NCBI RefSeq assembly: GCF_000208745.1
Contig: NC_030853.1
Span: forward strand, 7,980,979-8,044,978
Length of the DNA: 64,000 bases
Origin: Theobroma cacao
Taxonomy: Eukaryota > Streptophyta > Magnoliopsida > Malvales > Malvaceae
Direction of reading: 5' to 3'
Made by a program: the position numbers and the translations under genes. Numbering within the stretch: the stretch's first letter is position 1; each line of letters starts with the position of its first letter. Of this stretch, positions 47,391 to 60,640 are shown piece after piece. The notes under the pieces were generated by a model. It was not told the origin of the DNA, did not search any database, and saw only the letters and a program-made list of their open reading frames with translations.

Positions 47391-48770
47391 ACCACTGATT
47401 AGTTATTTAATCCATCCAAAGAGCAATTTTACTTGAGGGGACTTTAACACGTGTTAGACTAATAATACATGGGAATGTTAATTTTACGTTGATTTGTTAA
47501 TTTGTTTATTTTATTAGTTAAACATTGAGAATGTTTATTTTATAATAATAGTAGTAGTAGTAATAACTCTCATTAAAGAAAGTAAAATATTTTGACAAAC
47601 CAAAATAAAATAATAGTAATAGTTATGCTATGATTGTAATTAAATAAATTTTTATTTATTGGTATTCAAATTAGATTATAATAGAATAAACTCTATCCCT
47701 ATTAAAAGTTATTTTCAATTATAAATGTAAATAGCAGTTCCCAAGTATACGTTTCTTTCTCTATCGTCTACTAGTGAATCTCAGCAGTCAGGGTTGCCGC
47801 CTTGAAGCAAGAAGAAGAGGAAGCAAACACCCATTTCTGCGTATATATTTTCTCCTTTTGGGTTTTGAAATTGCTTTTTTTTTTTTTTTTTGTTTTTCCT
47901 CTATAACTGCAGAAAGAATTTGATTTTGAGTAACATTACTGATGTTCTTTCAACTTAATTAGATGAAATTAGTATTACTATTGTGGCTTCTTACTTTGAA
48001 TCAAAATTAGTTATAAGCTTACTATGTTTTTGATTGGATGGTTGGCTTAATTTAGTTATGGTTCAAATATTTTTGTTTGACTTTGTTGGATGTATGAACT
48101 TTTACATGTGGCTTACTCTGTTCTTGAATTGGAATGGTACTGAATACTAGGCAATGGAAAAGAAACCCAGAACACCTGGCTGAATCCATGGGTCAATTTT
48201 AGTCTGTATTGGATTGTACGAAAAATCTCCCATTTTTGGTGTAATTTTCTTTAACATATGAAAAATCAAATTCAATAGGCTTGCTTTAGTTCCTCTTCCT
48301 CATTTCGTTTAGGATTTGTATTTTGGATTTGCCATTGAGAAATATAAACATTAAAAAGGAAAATCTATGTACAATTATCCTTTGTTCTTAAAGTGCAAAA
48401 TGTGAGAGCCCATATTTTGAATCTAAATAAGTCCAAAGAAAAAAAAAAAAGACCCTTATATAGTTCAAATAAAGCAATTTATGCATATAGTATATATAAA
48501 TAAATTTGTTGATAGCTCATGGAGCTAGGGTATGCTTTTCTTATTATTATCAATTCTATTATTTCCATTGCTGTTAGTGGAATTATTCTTGTTGCTCTAA
48601 GTTTTGTAATATTGTTACATAACACATTGTTGTTCCTTCTTGTTGTTGCCGTTATCACAATTATTGCTGTTGTTGTTACTCAGATTGTTTAATGGAGTTG
48701 ATTAATAATTGCAGTTACAAACTAAGAAGGATTAACCTAGGAGAAACTTGCTTTTGCCCTGGTTGTTTGC
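47391..48770 (+). promoter_or_regulatory. Upstream region and 5' leader of the GFA gene
   Basis: Intergenic and AT-rich to about 47740. The stretch at about 47758-47840 ('gttgccgccttgaagcaagaagaagagg') has the look of a transcribed leader exon. A pyrimidine-rich 3' splice site (ttgcag at 48710-48715) fits a leader intron ending before the coding exon. An in-frame TAG at 48738-48740 shows that the coding region cannot extend upstream. Confidence 0.45.
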
Positions 48771-49475
48771 ATGGAACCAAAGCTAGTAGTGCACAATGGT
48801 GGTTGCCACTGCAGGAAAGTAAGATGGCATGTCCTAGCACCTACTAGTGTTGTTGCTTGGAAATGCAACTGTTCCGACTGCTCCATGAGGGGAAACACTA
48901 ACTTCGTTGTACCGCATGAAAGGTTTGAGCTGCTGGGAGATTCCAAAGGGTACCTTACCACGTACACTTTTGGAACTCACACAGCAAAACATACATTTTG
49001 TAAGGTTTGTGGAATAGCTTCATTCTATACCCCACGATCAAACCCAGATGGCATTGCAGTTACACTCAGATGTTTAGACCCTGGAACGCTCTCCGATGTT
49101 GAGATTCGGCATTATGATGGGAAGAACTGGGAGAACTCCTACAATCAGACTGGCATTTCATTGTGTTCAAAGGAGCAATCCGCAATTGATTCCACCCAGC
49201 AGCAGGTATCTTTTAAGTTATTTTCTGCAATTTAGTGCACATAATCAATTCCTTGAGTAGCTTCTGCAAGAATGAATCACTTATAGGGGGGAAGAAAAAT
49301 TTTCAACAGAACTAGTTTACATCCAAATTTATTGTTCTATCACTAACATAATTGTTCTTTTGAAGAGTGTTTCTGCTCTCTTCATTTATTATTTATTTAT
49401 TTCTGAAGCACTTCAGAGAGTGAAAAAATGGATCATTGTGGAGTTGGAAATTACATATTGCAGGAATCTAATTAA
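48771..49475 (+). CDS. GFA/CENP-V domain zinc-binding protein, 148 aa
   Basis: Two coding exons: 48771-49205 and 49464-49475 (the second adds only ESN and the stop). The protein is a single GFA fold, the zinc-binding domain shared by glutathione-dependent formaldehyde-activating enzyme and vertebrate CENP-V. Metal ligands lie in the family pattern: GGCHC (Cys12, Cys14), CNCSDC (Cys32, Cys34, Cys37) and CKVCG (Cys77, Cys80), the last within the typical HTFCKVCGI run. A plant homologue is often annotated as a carbon-sulfur lyase, but its substrate is unknown to me, so no reaction is claimed. No transit peptide is visible, suggesting a cytosolic protein. The start is fixed by an upstream in-frame stop. 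If the intron is retained, the frame would end nine residues later with VSFKLFSAI. Confidence 0.9.
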
Positions 49476-50826
49476 AGAATGAATGCAGAATTGAAAGGAA
49501 AACTCCGAGAAGCACTTTAGAGAGTGAAGAAAAGAAGAGTGCAGAACCTTAAGTCGCACTGTAAGAAGATAGCTTTGAAGACTGATGTAGACTTTATAAT
49601 CTATAATCTGGACTGGAAGCCACCTTGATGTTTCTAATGGATTCTATGCAATAGTTGTATAATAATAAATGATTAGAGAGTAATTTGTTTCTTACAATTT
49701 GATTTTCCTGAAAACTTAAAGAATTGAGATTGGAATTTGGTAACCTCTGGGAAAAAGCAATGGGAAGTACAGCTTTGGAAAGCAATGCTGAAATGGAGAC
49801 AAGTTAAGAGAAAGAACTTTGTGGACTTTAGTTGATCATTGCTATGATTATCAACAAAAGACGATGTTTTGTAGCCAAAAGATCCTCTCATTTGTGGACT
49901 TAGTATGAAGAAAGAGAGAGGAAGTTATTGAGAAAAGGAGTAGAGTTAAGATTCAAAGTGGCAGGATGACAAACTTTGGCTTTGATAATTTGCTGGGAGC
50001 CCTTCGATGCAAAACTAAGAATCCTTGCGTGTAGATGACTGTATTAGCATTTGAGGGGTTACGGTATTTTAAAAAATTTGAAATAATATTTAAAAGTTTC
50101 AAATAAATTTTTTCTTTAGTTTGCTCAATCAAGTTTTTATATTTTTATTTGAATTATATAATATAATATAAAATAAATATTTTTATTTGAAAGTCAAATT
50201 GCCATATTAATAATCCATGTTTATTTTATTCATCTATTTAGCTTTCCAGCATCCTTGGTGATTTAAGATGAGCACAAAGCGTAATGGAAATTTTCATACT
50301 GATAAAGCTGGTTAAAATAATATTTTGGTAGATCTTCATGAAGAAAATTGCAATTTAAAGAAATGCAATAAAATCATGTCCCCTCTAGCACGTGATAACT
50401 GCTTATAATATCCGAATTTTCCCATTCTTATTTCCTTAAATTAAAAAAAAAAAAAATAGACATCCAAGGGATACTCGTATGGTGCATGTGTCCTGTTCCA
50501 ACAGAAGTTTGAAGCCACCCATATGAATAGAGCTTCAAGGCTCTTAGAAACACTAATGATAAGAGAATCACGTTTCATATTATACGGTGGCATCAGGACA
50601 GCTCTGGTCAATCTCAAAGGGAAAGAATTCAGAAACCCTGTGTCTTACAGGCAGTGTTTTACAAGGAAATGCTTTTACATTGCAAAACATACTACATTGA
50701 AACAGGACCTAAACTTCCTTTATTGACACATTGTCCACTGTTCAAGAAGCTCAGCCAGTTCATGGCTAAAATTAAGGTATGACAGGATTAAACAAAACAA
50801 AACAAAAAAAAAAGTGAATCTCAATG
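49476..50826. other. Intergenic region between the GFA gene and NDUFS1
   Basis: The genes converge here. The first few hundred bases are probably the GFA gene's 3' UTR. The rest is AT-rich without a recognisable element; ORFs at 49594-49891 and 50523-50726 show no known protein. An A-run lies at 50442-50456. Confidence 0.5.
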
Positions 50827-50832
50827 TTTATT
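50827..50832 (-). promoter_or_regulatory. Probable poly(A) signal of NDUFS1
   Basis: AATAAA on the minus strand, about 20 bases beyond the stop codon. It is close to the stop, so a further downstream signal may also be used. Confidence 0.4.
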
Positions 50833-50851
50833 AAATACTGAAATCCACCAC

Positions 50852-53800
50852 TCACTCCTTTAGTAGCATCGCGCTGCATTGTGCCATTATTTTTGATGCC
50901 CTGGTAATCGAATCAGTCATGTAGAAATTTTCCACAGCAGGCCTGAAGGGCGTCAAGCTTATCTCCTGAGTGATGTCAGGACTCAATGAAGGTCCAAAAG
51001 TGGCTGGCTCTATCTCATCCATGCACAGTAGGTTTGGTGCCACAGTTCTCATCCTGGATCGTATGCCCCTTAGTGTATCATAAGGTAAACGAATACCTGC
51101 AACCTCAGAGAGTGCTCGAATGATCTTCCAATCGTCCCTTGCATCACCTACTGTGGGGACAGCAGGCAATGTTTGCTGAGTGCACCCTTCTGTATTTTCA
51201 TATGTACCTTCCTTCTCAGTGTATGCTGCTGAAGGAAGAATTACATTGGCACGATACACACTACGGTCCCCATGGTGCCCCTGATACACCACAAAAGCAT
51301 CTGCTGGAACTTTGTCCAAGTTTACATCATCAGCACCCATTAGATACAAGAACTTTGCAGAAGCAATGCTGTCGTTGGATTCCGGCACAAGTCCAAGGTC
51401 GAGGGCTGCAGCCTGGGCAGCATTGAGAAGTAAAACATTGAGTCCGTTCCAGTCAGGTCTGATGACCTTCCCATACTTTGCAATGGCTTCAACAGCAGAA
51501 AAAATTGCATCTTTGTCCTTCCTCTCAAATAGCCCAGCCCCAACAATGATAGCTGGGTTTTTGGCATATAGGATGACTGAACAAAAAGAATGACGACCCT
51601 CAGCAATCTCAAGAAGTGTTTGAGGGCCAGTGCCAAGATGCTGGCAATCATAGTTAAATTCTGTTGGAGGACCAATGTAGCCAACTTTAGCATTTGTTGC
51701 CCGAACTGTCTTGCGAATTCTGGCATTTACCATAGCAGCTTCAACCCTTGGCTGAAAATTAACATTGAGATATAAGATAATGTTACTATTACCAAACAAA
51801 GAACCTAACCTACAACCTAAGGCCAAAAATAACACTCCCACCCCAACATATACAGTTAATTCACACAGAAGACACTTCAGAGACAAGATTATGGAAATAA
51901 TTCAGAGAATGAAGCAAAAGTACACAACTGATATATTCATTCAATTTAGAAGAAAAATGCAACACCTCCCATGAGAGAGATTCAAATAAGTAATTGCTAA
52001 CTATGCACAATGGATGTGGATAAAGACATTGTGACATCGAGCAAGAGCACAGGCAACAAGTATAAATACAGGAATTCAGGTTGCATGTGCATTACCTGGG
52101 TACCAACCAAAAGGAAAACATCTGCCTTCTCAAGGCCAGCAATACTGCTATTCATAAGATATCTGTATCTTAGATCAGCATTAGGGCTCGTGCCAGTTCC
52201 TTCAGACCACACATTGTTTGATCCCATGTTGTTTAACAAATCTTTCAGTGCCATCATGGATTCAGCATCAGAAAGTTGACCGGCAACCCCAACAATTTCC
52301 TCTGGTTTAACCTGAAGGGCAACCTCAGCAACCACAGCCAATGCATCGCGCCAGCTTACAGCCTTGAAGCGTCCATCAGCCCCACGAATCATGGGGTCAT
52401 TTAGCCTCTGTCTCTTCAATCCATCATAACAGAAACGAGTCTTATCTGATATCCATTCTTCATTTATATCCTGCAAAGGACAGCGAAGCAGAGAACAGGT
52501 GAAGTTATCTTGTCCAAACAGATCAACCCTCTGGCAATTAGCAGAAGAAATATAGGTTTCTTTTTGTTAAATCTAATTTGGAGAGGCAAACAGAACATTA
52601 CTGACCATAGTTTTATTTTTCCTTCCCCTTAATTTTTTACTCATAGTTACAAACATTTCAATAAATCAAGCATGTTCAGCAGATAAAAAGGAAAGCACCA
52701 GTTGGAAAATATAATCAGCTTTGAAAGTACAAAGTCCCTCCTTCACAATTTAAAGATTGAAACTTCAGTACTTTATGATAATAAAATTTAGTTACTTCAA
52801 ATCCTTGCACAAATTGGAGGAGAGCATTTAATAATTAGTACCTAAATGAAATAAATATTCAAGCAGTCCACAATTCACAATTTTCACGTTGTTAATAATA
52901 AATTCAAGCAATTAGCAATTGGGTCCAAGTCATAGGAGTGCGAAACAAATTGCCTGCCATGACCATTTTAACTTGTGAGACTAGGCAATACAAGAATGAT
53001 AAGGCACCAAGACACTCTCATTTGATTTTACTCACATAAATTTGCACCGACAGAGAAAGTGCTTGCACCTGACAAAGCAAACGAATGAAAATACTCCTAG
53101 TGGACTGTAATAATTCTATTACACACAGCCCATGCGACAGTTTTACCTATCAGCAATCACAAACTTATCTTGCTAAATTAACCAAAACAAAAATTATCTT
53201 GCTAAAAACTATTGTGAAAACCTACAAACCGCATTAATCACAATGACAATATAATGCTAACATAAATCACATCTTAAGTTATTTGTCATATCCCTTCCAA
53301 GAACTAATATAAAGGCTGCTTATCTCCTAACAGAAACAACACCGGTCTTTGAGTTGCTGACATGATGAGATCAAAACAATTTAAGAAAAGTGCAAAAGCA
53401 GTCAATAGATAGCATTAAGTGATAGGCATCAGACTAAACATTCCTAGAAATGAGCGTACTATAAGCATCTTATGAAAGTTTACCTCATTTAAACGTGGAA
53501 TGATACGCATAACCTCTGGACCTCTGCTATCAATCCGAATGTTGGAACCAACCGCATCAGTTACATCAATGGTCTCAGTTCCCTTCAACTCCCAGTTTCG
53601 GGCCTTAAATGCAAAGGGTTTAGAGGTAAGGGCTCCAACAGGGCAAATATCAATTACATTTCCAGAGAGTTCACTTGTCATAAGCTTTTCAACATAAGTT
53701 CCAATTTCTTCTCCACTACCACGACCTAACATGCCAAGATCCTGAACACCAGCAACTTCTGTTGCAAACCTAACACACCTGATGAGACACCAGAAGTTGT

Positions 53801-56450
53801 TAGCCTCAAACTCAAACCTTTGGATCATAGAACTACAAGAAGTTGCCCGTAGATATTGCTCAAATAATCAAATTCTCAAAAGATCACAAGGCTTGCTCTA
53901 GCCCCAAAAACTGCTTATAGAGGAGTATACAAATTTTGGCTTGAAATTCAAAAAGAAAAGAACACTAATGAGGCTAGAGATTTTACATAAACTTGGTGGT
54001 CAAAGTACCTATCAGGTCTCTCTACTATAGGAAAGAATGTAATTTGGTCTCTCTATCTCAATATTGAGTAATTTAATCCCTGTACTTTTAAATCTGAAAG
54101 CAAAGGACCATTGCTAACACTGTCTACCAAATCTGTTAACTATGCTGACATGGCACACATAGCACTGACATGTAACTTTTTTTGACAAAGCAATGATGCG
54201 GAATCAAAATATTTTTTTTGATCATGAATCAAATTCTATGAAAAACAAATTGAAAAAAGGGTTAGGGTGAAAGAGATGGCTTAAAGGGCAAGACTTTAAA
54301 CTGCCCAAGGTGAATGTTGACATGTGTCATTTTGCATGCCACATATCACCCATTTTCCAACTTTTTATATATTTTTCAAAAGAATTCCACATCAGTTAAT
54401 AATAATATTTTAATTCCACATAATGGCACGTGTGCATCATGTTAGCATAATGAAGGGACATGTTAGTAATTGTCCTCCTTTGCTTCCATATTTAAAAATA
54501 GAGGGATTAAATTACTCAAAATTCGAATAGAGGGGCTAAATTACACTTTTTCCTATAGTAGAGGAGCCAGGTCGGTACTTTGACTTAAATAGTTTCAAAC
54601 AAAATTTCATCTACGATTAATTGAGGTGTTTCCTACAAGCAACATCATTAAATGTTTCCAGGTGACATCCCATACCAATGGCATGAATTCTGTGAAATGC
54701 TTTAGAACTTGGACTGAGTTGTGTAAATGTAGAAGAACCATAATCTGTCTAATCTCTAAGCTAATTAAGTAAAACAAAGTTTCCTCTGCAAATTGATTAC
54801 ACCAACTTAATCGCAATCTTACATAACCATTGTGGGTGTAGGACAACTAGTGAATCAAAAAGCATCAACCTACCAATTGGCAATATCAGCAATTATTGTG
54901 ACTATGAAATATCCATTCATTCAAAAGAGGGATTTAACACAATTTGCGTTCTCTTTCCTATGTGTAGCCACAAATGCCTAAAGGTAAAAATGCCCCTTAC
55001 ATTTGATTGCTCAGAAGAATAAAGTTTCGAGTGGCAGCAGACACTCTTTCAATTTCAACTTTTCAGTTTTACAGCCAGAGTAAAATTTAGAGAAAGAGAA
55101 GTAAAGGAGGGAAGAAGGGCATTGGGTTGTTACGTTGATTTCTGACCTTGTACACTGAATGCAACGAGTCATGACAGTCTTTACTAAAGGACCAAGATTC
55201 TTGTCAACAACAGATCTCTTAACTTCAGTAAAACGGCCACGATCAGATCCAAATGCCATAGACTGATCCTGGAGATCACATTCCCCACCCTGATCACAAA
55301 TTGGACAATCCAGTGGATGGTTCATCAGCAAAAATTCCATTACCCCTTCACGTGCCTTCTTTGCCAATGGTGTATCCGTCTTAATCTTCATTCCTATATT
55401 ATAGTTCCCAAGCATAATTAGAAAAAATAATCCAAAGACCAAAAAAAAAAAAAGTATTCCGAAATTGCAGAACCAAACCAACAAATGACTAATGAGAGGT
55501 TAGAGAAGACACAGCATGACACCCCAAATGTTAAATTGTTTAACATGCAGAAAAAACAAAAAGGAAAATTCACAAGCACTTCGTTTGAAAGAGCAGCCAA
55601 GAACTCTTACATTTATGCGCACATCAATACCTAAAGGTAAATGAACTTGACGCACAAAAGGTCTAGCTTACTTCCAAGCAACAATTACTAAAAGAATTAA
55701 AAGGTATTAATGAAAGTAAACATCTTTTATGAAGAATTAAGCTTAATGGAAAAGAAAATTAGTTGGCCCTGCAAATTAATCATACACCAATGAACCATAA
55801 AGCTGTATTTTTCAGAAAATTAAACAGAACAAATAGGATCGTCAAAAATAACACGGAAACATTGAAGCAAATCAACTCGTATATAACTAATTTCAGGGCC
55901 CTGATACAAATCATTAAAAAAAAAATCATGTATCGGCATAAAACTTCAAAGTCGTTCATCTAAACAATCTTAATCCAAAAAATGAATAAATTGAAAAAAA
56001 AATACAAAAGAAAATTATGAAATTGAAAAGCTAACCAGGGAGGGCGGGCATGGCGCAAGAGGCGACGGGTTTGGGGGATTTCTCGACCTCGACAAGGCAC
56101 ATACGGCAGTTCCCAGCAATCGAAAGTCGACTGTGATAACAAAACCTCGGAATGTCAACTCCAGCGATCTCGCAGGCCTGAAGAACAGTCATGCCTTTAG
56201 GGATTTTCACCGGGTACCCATCGACGAACACCTCGATGGCATCATCCGGGTTAGTGAAGTGGACACGGGCACCGGCAACGGGTTTCTTCGGTGCAGGCGG
56301 AGTGGGCTCCGGCTGTGGTGCTGCTGCGGCTGCTGAGGCATCGGGAGATTGGAGCTCGGGTTTGGTGACGATGGGTCGGAATCTAGAGAATTGAGAAGAG
56401 AGGATTCTAGACGATTTTAGGGTTCTTGAAGCTAATAAGCCTAAACCCAT
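50852..56450 (-). CDS. NADH dehydrogenase [ubiquinone] iron-sulfur protein 1, complex I 75-kDa subunit, 743 aa
   Basis: Mitochondrial complex I N-module subunit (NDUFS1/NuoG type; EMB1467 in Arabidopsis) that passes electrons along Fe-S clusters. Exons in transcript order: 56450-56036, 55393-55147, 53778-53484, 52470-52096, 51751-50852; all borders GT..AG with matching phases. Residues 1-30 form an Arg/Ser-rich presequence ([15 protein letters not shown]), then an Ala/Pro-rich linker. Cluster ligands: N1b Cys104, 115, 118, 132; N5 His164 ([14 protein letters not shown]), Cys168, 171, 177; N4 Cys216, 219, 222 and 266 ([12 protein letters not shown]). The spacing is as in the family. The rest (about 280-743) is the molybdopterin-oxidoreductase-like domain without a cofactor, ending SAMLLKE. 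An in-frame ATG 36 codons upstream (56558) would lengthen the protein, but MGLGLL is the better mitochondrial start. The size equals that of other plant copies within a few residues. Confidence 0.97.
54000..54585. mobile_element. MITE with ~65-bp terminal inverted repeats in NDUFS1 intron 2
   Basis: The left end (from about 54000) reads 'tcaaagtacctatcaggtct' then 'ctctactataggaaa' and 'tgtaatttggtc'. The right end, reverse complemented, reads 'tcaaagtaccgacctggctc' then 'ctctactataggaaa' and 'tgtaatttagcc'. Identity continues for about 65 bp on each side, including 'cctctat'. The middle is non-coding and includes 'gctgacatggcacacatagc'. No clean target duplication could be fixed, so the superfamily (Mutator-like or hAT-like) is open. 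Confidence 0.8.
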
Positions 56451-56558
56451 TTTTTTGGTTCCACGTATCTCCGCAGAGATCTCTAAGCTTACTTTGTTGG
56501 AGCTGTGAAGAGTGGCCAGAGATGTGGAAATGTTGGGTTCAAAACTAAAATGAAGCAC

Positions 56559-57617
56559 AGGCGTGTGATTCCCACAAGTCGGGTTTGAACTTGACCCGTT
56601 TGCGCTTTTGTTGGGTTATGTGCTTTATATTACTCTTTTTGTTTTTTTTAATTATTATTTTACAAATCCGTAACATATATAAAAAGAAGATCTAAAACTA
56701 TTTTCATGCTTGACCATGTCTTAAAGTCATGTTTTATATTTTATAACATATATAAAAGGTAGATCCAAAACTATTTTTATGCTTGATCACATTATACAGA
56801 GTATTGAAGTCATTTGCTATATTTAAACATGAGTTTTTTTTTTTTATATTTTATCATCTAGATTTTTTTATATAAAACATATTTGGAACTTTTCGAAGTT
56901 TTAGAAAAATAAGAGATTTGTCGAAATTTTTTGAATTTTGAGGTGGTTAGAAAATAAAAAAGATTCAGAGTGTAAGAAAAAGAGGGCAACAAAATGTAAG
57001 AGGAGGCCTTTTTCTGCTTAGAGATAACCACCATTAACACAAAAATCAATCAACATTATCAAGTCACAAACAAGTGATCCAAATAAAAATTACAAATCAC
57101 TGATAACAAAAATCAATCGACAAAAAAACTTAAAAAATCAAACACAAAAGCAATTAAAAAAAATAGCAAAAGCGTAAAAACCAAAAATGAAGAAAATGTA
57201 GGTTAATCAATTTTGAGAGACTCTGTGGGTTTTTAGGGAAAAGAAGACATTAAGGGTTAAAGTGAGAGGAGAGAGATGGCTATCAAATGAAAGAGAAAGA
57301 AAAGAAAAATTAGTGAGATGAAAGGAAGGAGGGATTAGAGTGGGAAAGGTTAGTTTAGAGAGAAGAGAGAAAAAAGGGAAAAGTGTCTAGAGAGAGAAAA
57401 AAAAGAGAATGCGAAGTTTAGGTCTTTACACTTAGTTGAAATGATGTGTTTTCGTTTGAAAAAAAGAAGAAAAAAAAGAAAAAAATAGAAAGGAAGAAGG
57501 AGAAGGAATGGGCTGCTGAAGCTTTAAGTTAATTAGGTTCAGCCTAAATTTGTTTTTTCTCTTGACTTAATTGTTTTAAACCCAAAGGCTAAGAAATGAA
57601 GAGACTTAAAAAATAAA
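56559..57617. other. Region upstream of NDUFS1
   Basis: The promoter of the minus-strand gene must lie at its left end, around 56460-56700; no site II motif (TGGGCY) or TATA box is obvious. From 56640 it becomes very AT-rich, and 57220-57500 is markedly purine-rich on the plus strand ('gagagaagagagaaaaaagg' and similar). A short direct duplication, 'catatataaaa' with 'agatc', occurs at 56690 and 56750. No gene. Confidence 0.45.
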
Positions 57618-59240
57618 ACAAAATGATAACAAACATTATAATCATCCCAAAATAATAAAAATTAAAAAATAATATATATGAAAATTTGTTAATAAAATTG
57701 AAACACAAAGATAATTTTTTTTAAAATTATCAATACTTTAAAATAATTTTCTTTGACTTATTTTTACTATTGTTATATATAATTTTTTAATTTAAAGTTA
57801 TTCTTTATTAATATTATTATCATTATTTACAAGAATTTTCTACTAAATATCTTTGATCTGTAGTGTTACAATTCTAAACATAACAGATGATATCTTTGAT
57901 ATAGGATGTTATAGTACCAAGCATAACACTTGATATCCTTGATCTATAATGATATAGTTCACATCATTATACTTGATACCCTTGATTTGGGGTACTATAA
58001 TTTTAATTATAATGCTTAATATGCTTGATTTGTAGTGCTATGATTCCAAACATAATACCCAATATCCTTGATTTGGGGTCCTATGATACCAACATAATAG
58101 ATGATATTGTTGCTATGTTATGATATATACTTGATATCCACAAAATATCCTTGATCTGTAGTACTACAATTCCAAGTATAATAAATGATATGCTTGATAT
58201 ATGATGTTATGGTACCAAGCATAAACAACTCAAGAAACAAATAGACAATTAAAAAATAAAACAAAATAATAACAAACATTATAATCATACCAAAATAATA
58301 AAATAATAAAAAATCAAATATAAGATGAAATTTTTTTAATAAAATTGAAACACCAATAATTTTTTTTTAGAAATTATCAATACTTTAAAATATTATCTTT
58401 GATTTAATTACTATTATTATTTATAATTTTTTAATTTAAAATTATTCTTTTTTACTATTATTATCATATTTACAAGCTTTTTCTACTAAATATCCTTGAT
58501 AATTAGTGCTACAATTCCAAGTATAATAGATGATATCCTTGATATAGAGTGTTATGGTACCAAGCATAATATTTGATATCCTTGATCTATTGTGATACTT
58601 TTGAAATCATTGTACTTGATATTCTTAATTTGTAATGCTACGCTTCCAAGCTTAATGCTTGATACTTGATATGGGGTCTTATGGTACCAAGTATAATACT
58701 TGATATCCTTGAACTAGGGTACTATGGTTCTACGCATAATAGATGATTTCATTGATACTACTTAAGTATATCATTGATTTGTAGTGCTACATTTTCAAGC
58801 ATAATGTTTAATATCCTTGATCTGAGGTGCTACAGTTCCAATTATAATACTTAATATCTTTAATATGTCATGATATTTACTTGATATCCACTGCTTAATT
58901 ATCCTTGATTTGTAGTGCTATGATTCCAAGCATAATGCCCAATATCTTTGATCTAGGATCTTATGGTACCAAGCATAATATTTGACATCCTTTATCTGAG
59001 GTATTATGTTTGTAAGCATAATAGATGATATCTTTGATATTGTTTAACTATATTCTTGATTTGTAGTGTTATATTTCTAAGCATAATGCTTGATGTCCTT
59101 GATTTGAGGTGTTATAGTTCCAATTATAATGTTTGATATGTCGTGATATCTACTGCTTAATTAATTATCCTTAATTTGTAGTGTTATGATTCTAAGCAAA
59201 ATGCCCAATATCCTTGATCTGAAGTTCTATGGTTCCTAGC
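57618..59240. repeat. Imperfect 43-bp minisatellite with a larger ~643-bp order
   Basis: From about 57845 to 58210 and again from about 58485 to 59240 a unit of about 43 bp recurs roughly two dozen times: typically 'tatccttgat', then 'tgtagtgctac' or 'aggtgctatg', then 'ttccaagcataat' and 'gcttga'. The best-kept unit spans 58489-58531. The blocks are each preceded by a similar AT-rich lead ('aacaaacattataatcat', at 57628 and 58270), about 643 bp apart, so lead plus array was duplicated. No ORF runs through it. Confidence 0.85.
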
Positions 59241-60640
59241 CCAATATCATCTACTATTAGTTTTAAATAATTGTCTAGTCACAAAGTTTCATGTTTTATT
59301 AGACTTATTGTATTTTTTATATATGCTTAAAGTACTGGCAGAACCTTAACACACTATCTCAAAAAGACACAAAACAATCCATATTTTGTGCAAATTTGCC
59401 AAAACCTTATACTAACTTTTGTTTACAGACACCGTTTTTTGTAACTAAGCTAACAATCAATATATAAAATTACAAATTATCGTAATATTATTTTATATTT
59501 TCTACTACCAACTATAACATTTTATATATGTAATTTTTAGTATATGGACTTGCTTTAGTCTCACTTACAAAAAAGTTATAGAATGAAAAATATGATAAGC
59601 ACAACTATTACAATATATATTGCTGTATTCGTGTGCAAAGCACTAGTACATGTCTTGTTTAAATGGAAACACAAGATTTAATGTATTTTAGATTAAAATT
59701 TTAATTTTTTACAAATTGGATTTTTTATATTTTTTAATATTAAATATAAAAATTACGAAAAATACATTTGAAGTATTATTATAAAAAAAGATTTTAGGTG
59801 TTAAAAAAGAAAATTGAAATTAGTTTTTGAGTACAAAAAAAACAAGAAGATTGAAACAGAAAACTTACAGATTTCAAAACTTAAGATGAGTGGATGATGG
59901 TTATGGGACAAGAAAAGACTATGTTATTGTATAGCTAATCAAACTTTGAAATAAAAAACGGTTAAAGCATATAGAAAGTCCTTGTACTATAGCTTTTTTC
60001 TCAATTTTGTCCACTTATCTAAAATTTTGTTATTTTAGTTCCTGTACTTTGGACATTATATGTAATTGGGTCCTTATTAGTAACTTTATCGAAATTGACC
60101 ATTAGAGACGCTGACATGACGCTAACATGTTAGAAATAAAAAAATGGATAAAATAGAAATAAATCACATGGCTTTTCTTCTTCTTTCTTTCTTTTGTCTT
60201 TTTACCCAAAACTATGCTGTTTTTTTGGAGCTTTTTTAAGCACATTTAGTTCTTTTTTTTTTATTTTTATTCTCTGTTTCCTTCCTTGCCCGATCCTTTT
60301 TTCCTTAAGATCGACCCCCTAAACTTAGATTTCAACCATATTAGAAACATTAGCTCAAAAAATAAATAATAAGAATGTCCAAAAAAGGGTGAATTAGACT
60401 TCAAAAAAAATTTTAAGAAGCTCAAAGGCCTTAAGGAGATGAAGAGGATTTTCTCAAGTTGTTTTTCAAGCTTCCCTTTGGCAAAAAAGATGCAAATGGA
60501 AGTTAGTGAACTACTTGAAAATTATGGTAGTCAAGTCTTTTTTAACTTAAGATGCACAATTGAAAAAGGATGGAAAATCTTTTGAAAATGCTACAAATGT
60601 TTTCAAGTTTGAATCAAGAATAAGTAAGTTTATGTGAGAC
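59241..60640. other. AT-rich intergenic stretch with a MITE-like segment
   Basis: No gene. About 59955-60135 resembles, in word order, the left half of the intronic MITE at 54000: 'tccttgtactatag', 'ttagttcctgtacttt', 'gaccattag', 'gctgacatgacgctaacatg'. No matching right terminus was found, so it is either truncated or a distant relative. The rest has T-rich runs only. Confidence 0.4.

Noticed and set aside
51139..51593. Plus-strand and alternate-frame ORFs over the last NDUFS1 exon
   Set aside because: Shadows of a long, clearly conserved minus-strand exon.
57845..59240. Possible CRISPR-like regular repeats
   Set aside because: Units are contiguous, imperfect and without unique spacers, and the DNA is eukaryotic; a minisatellite explains it.
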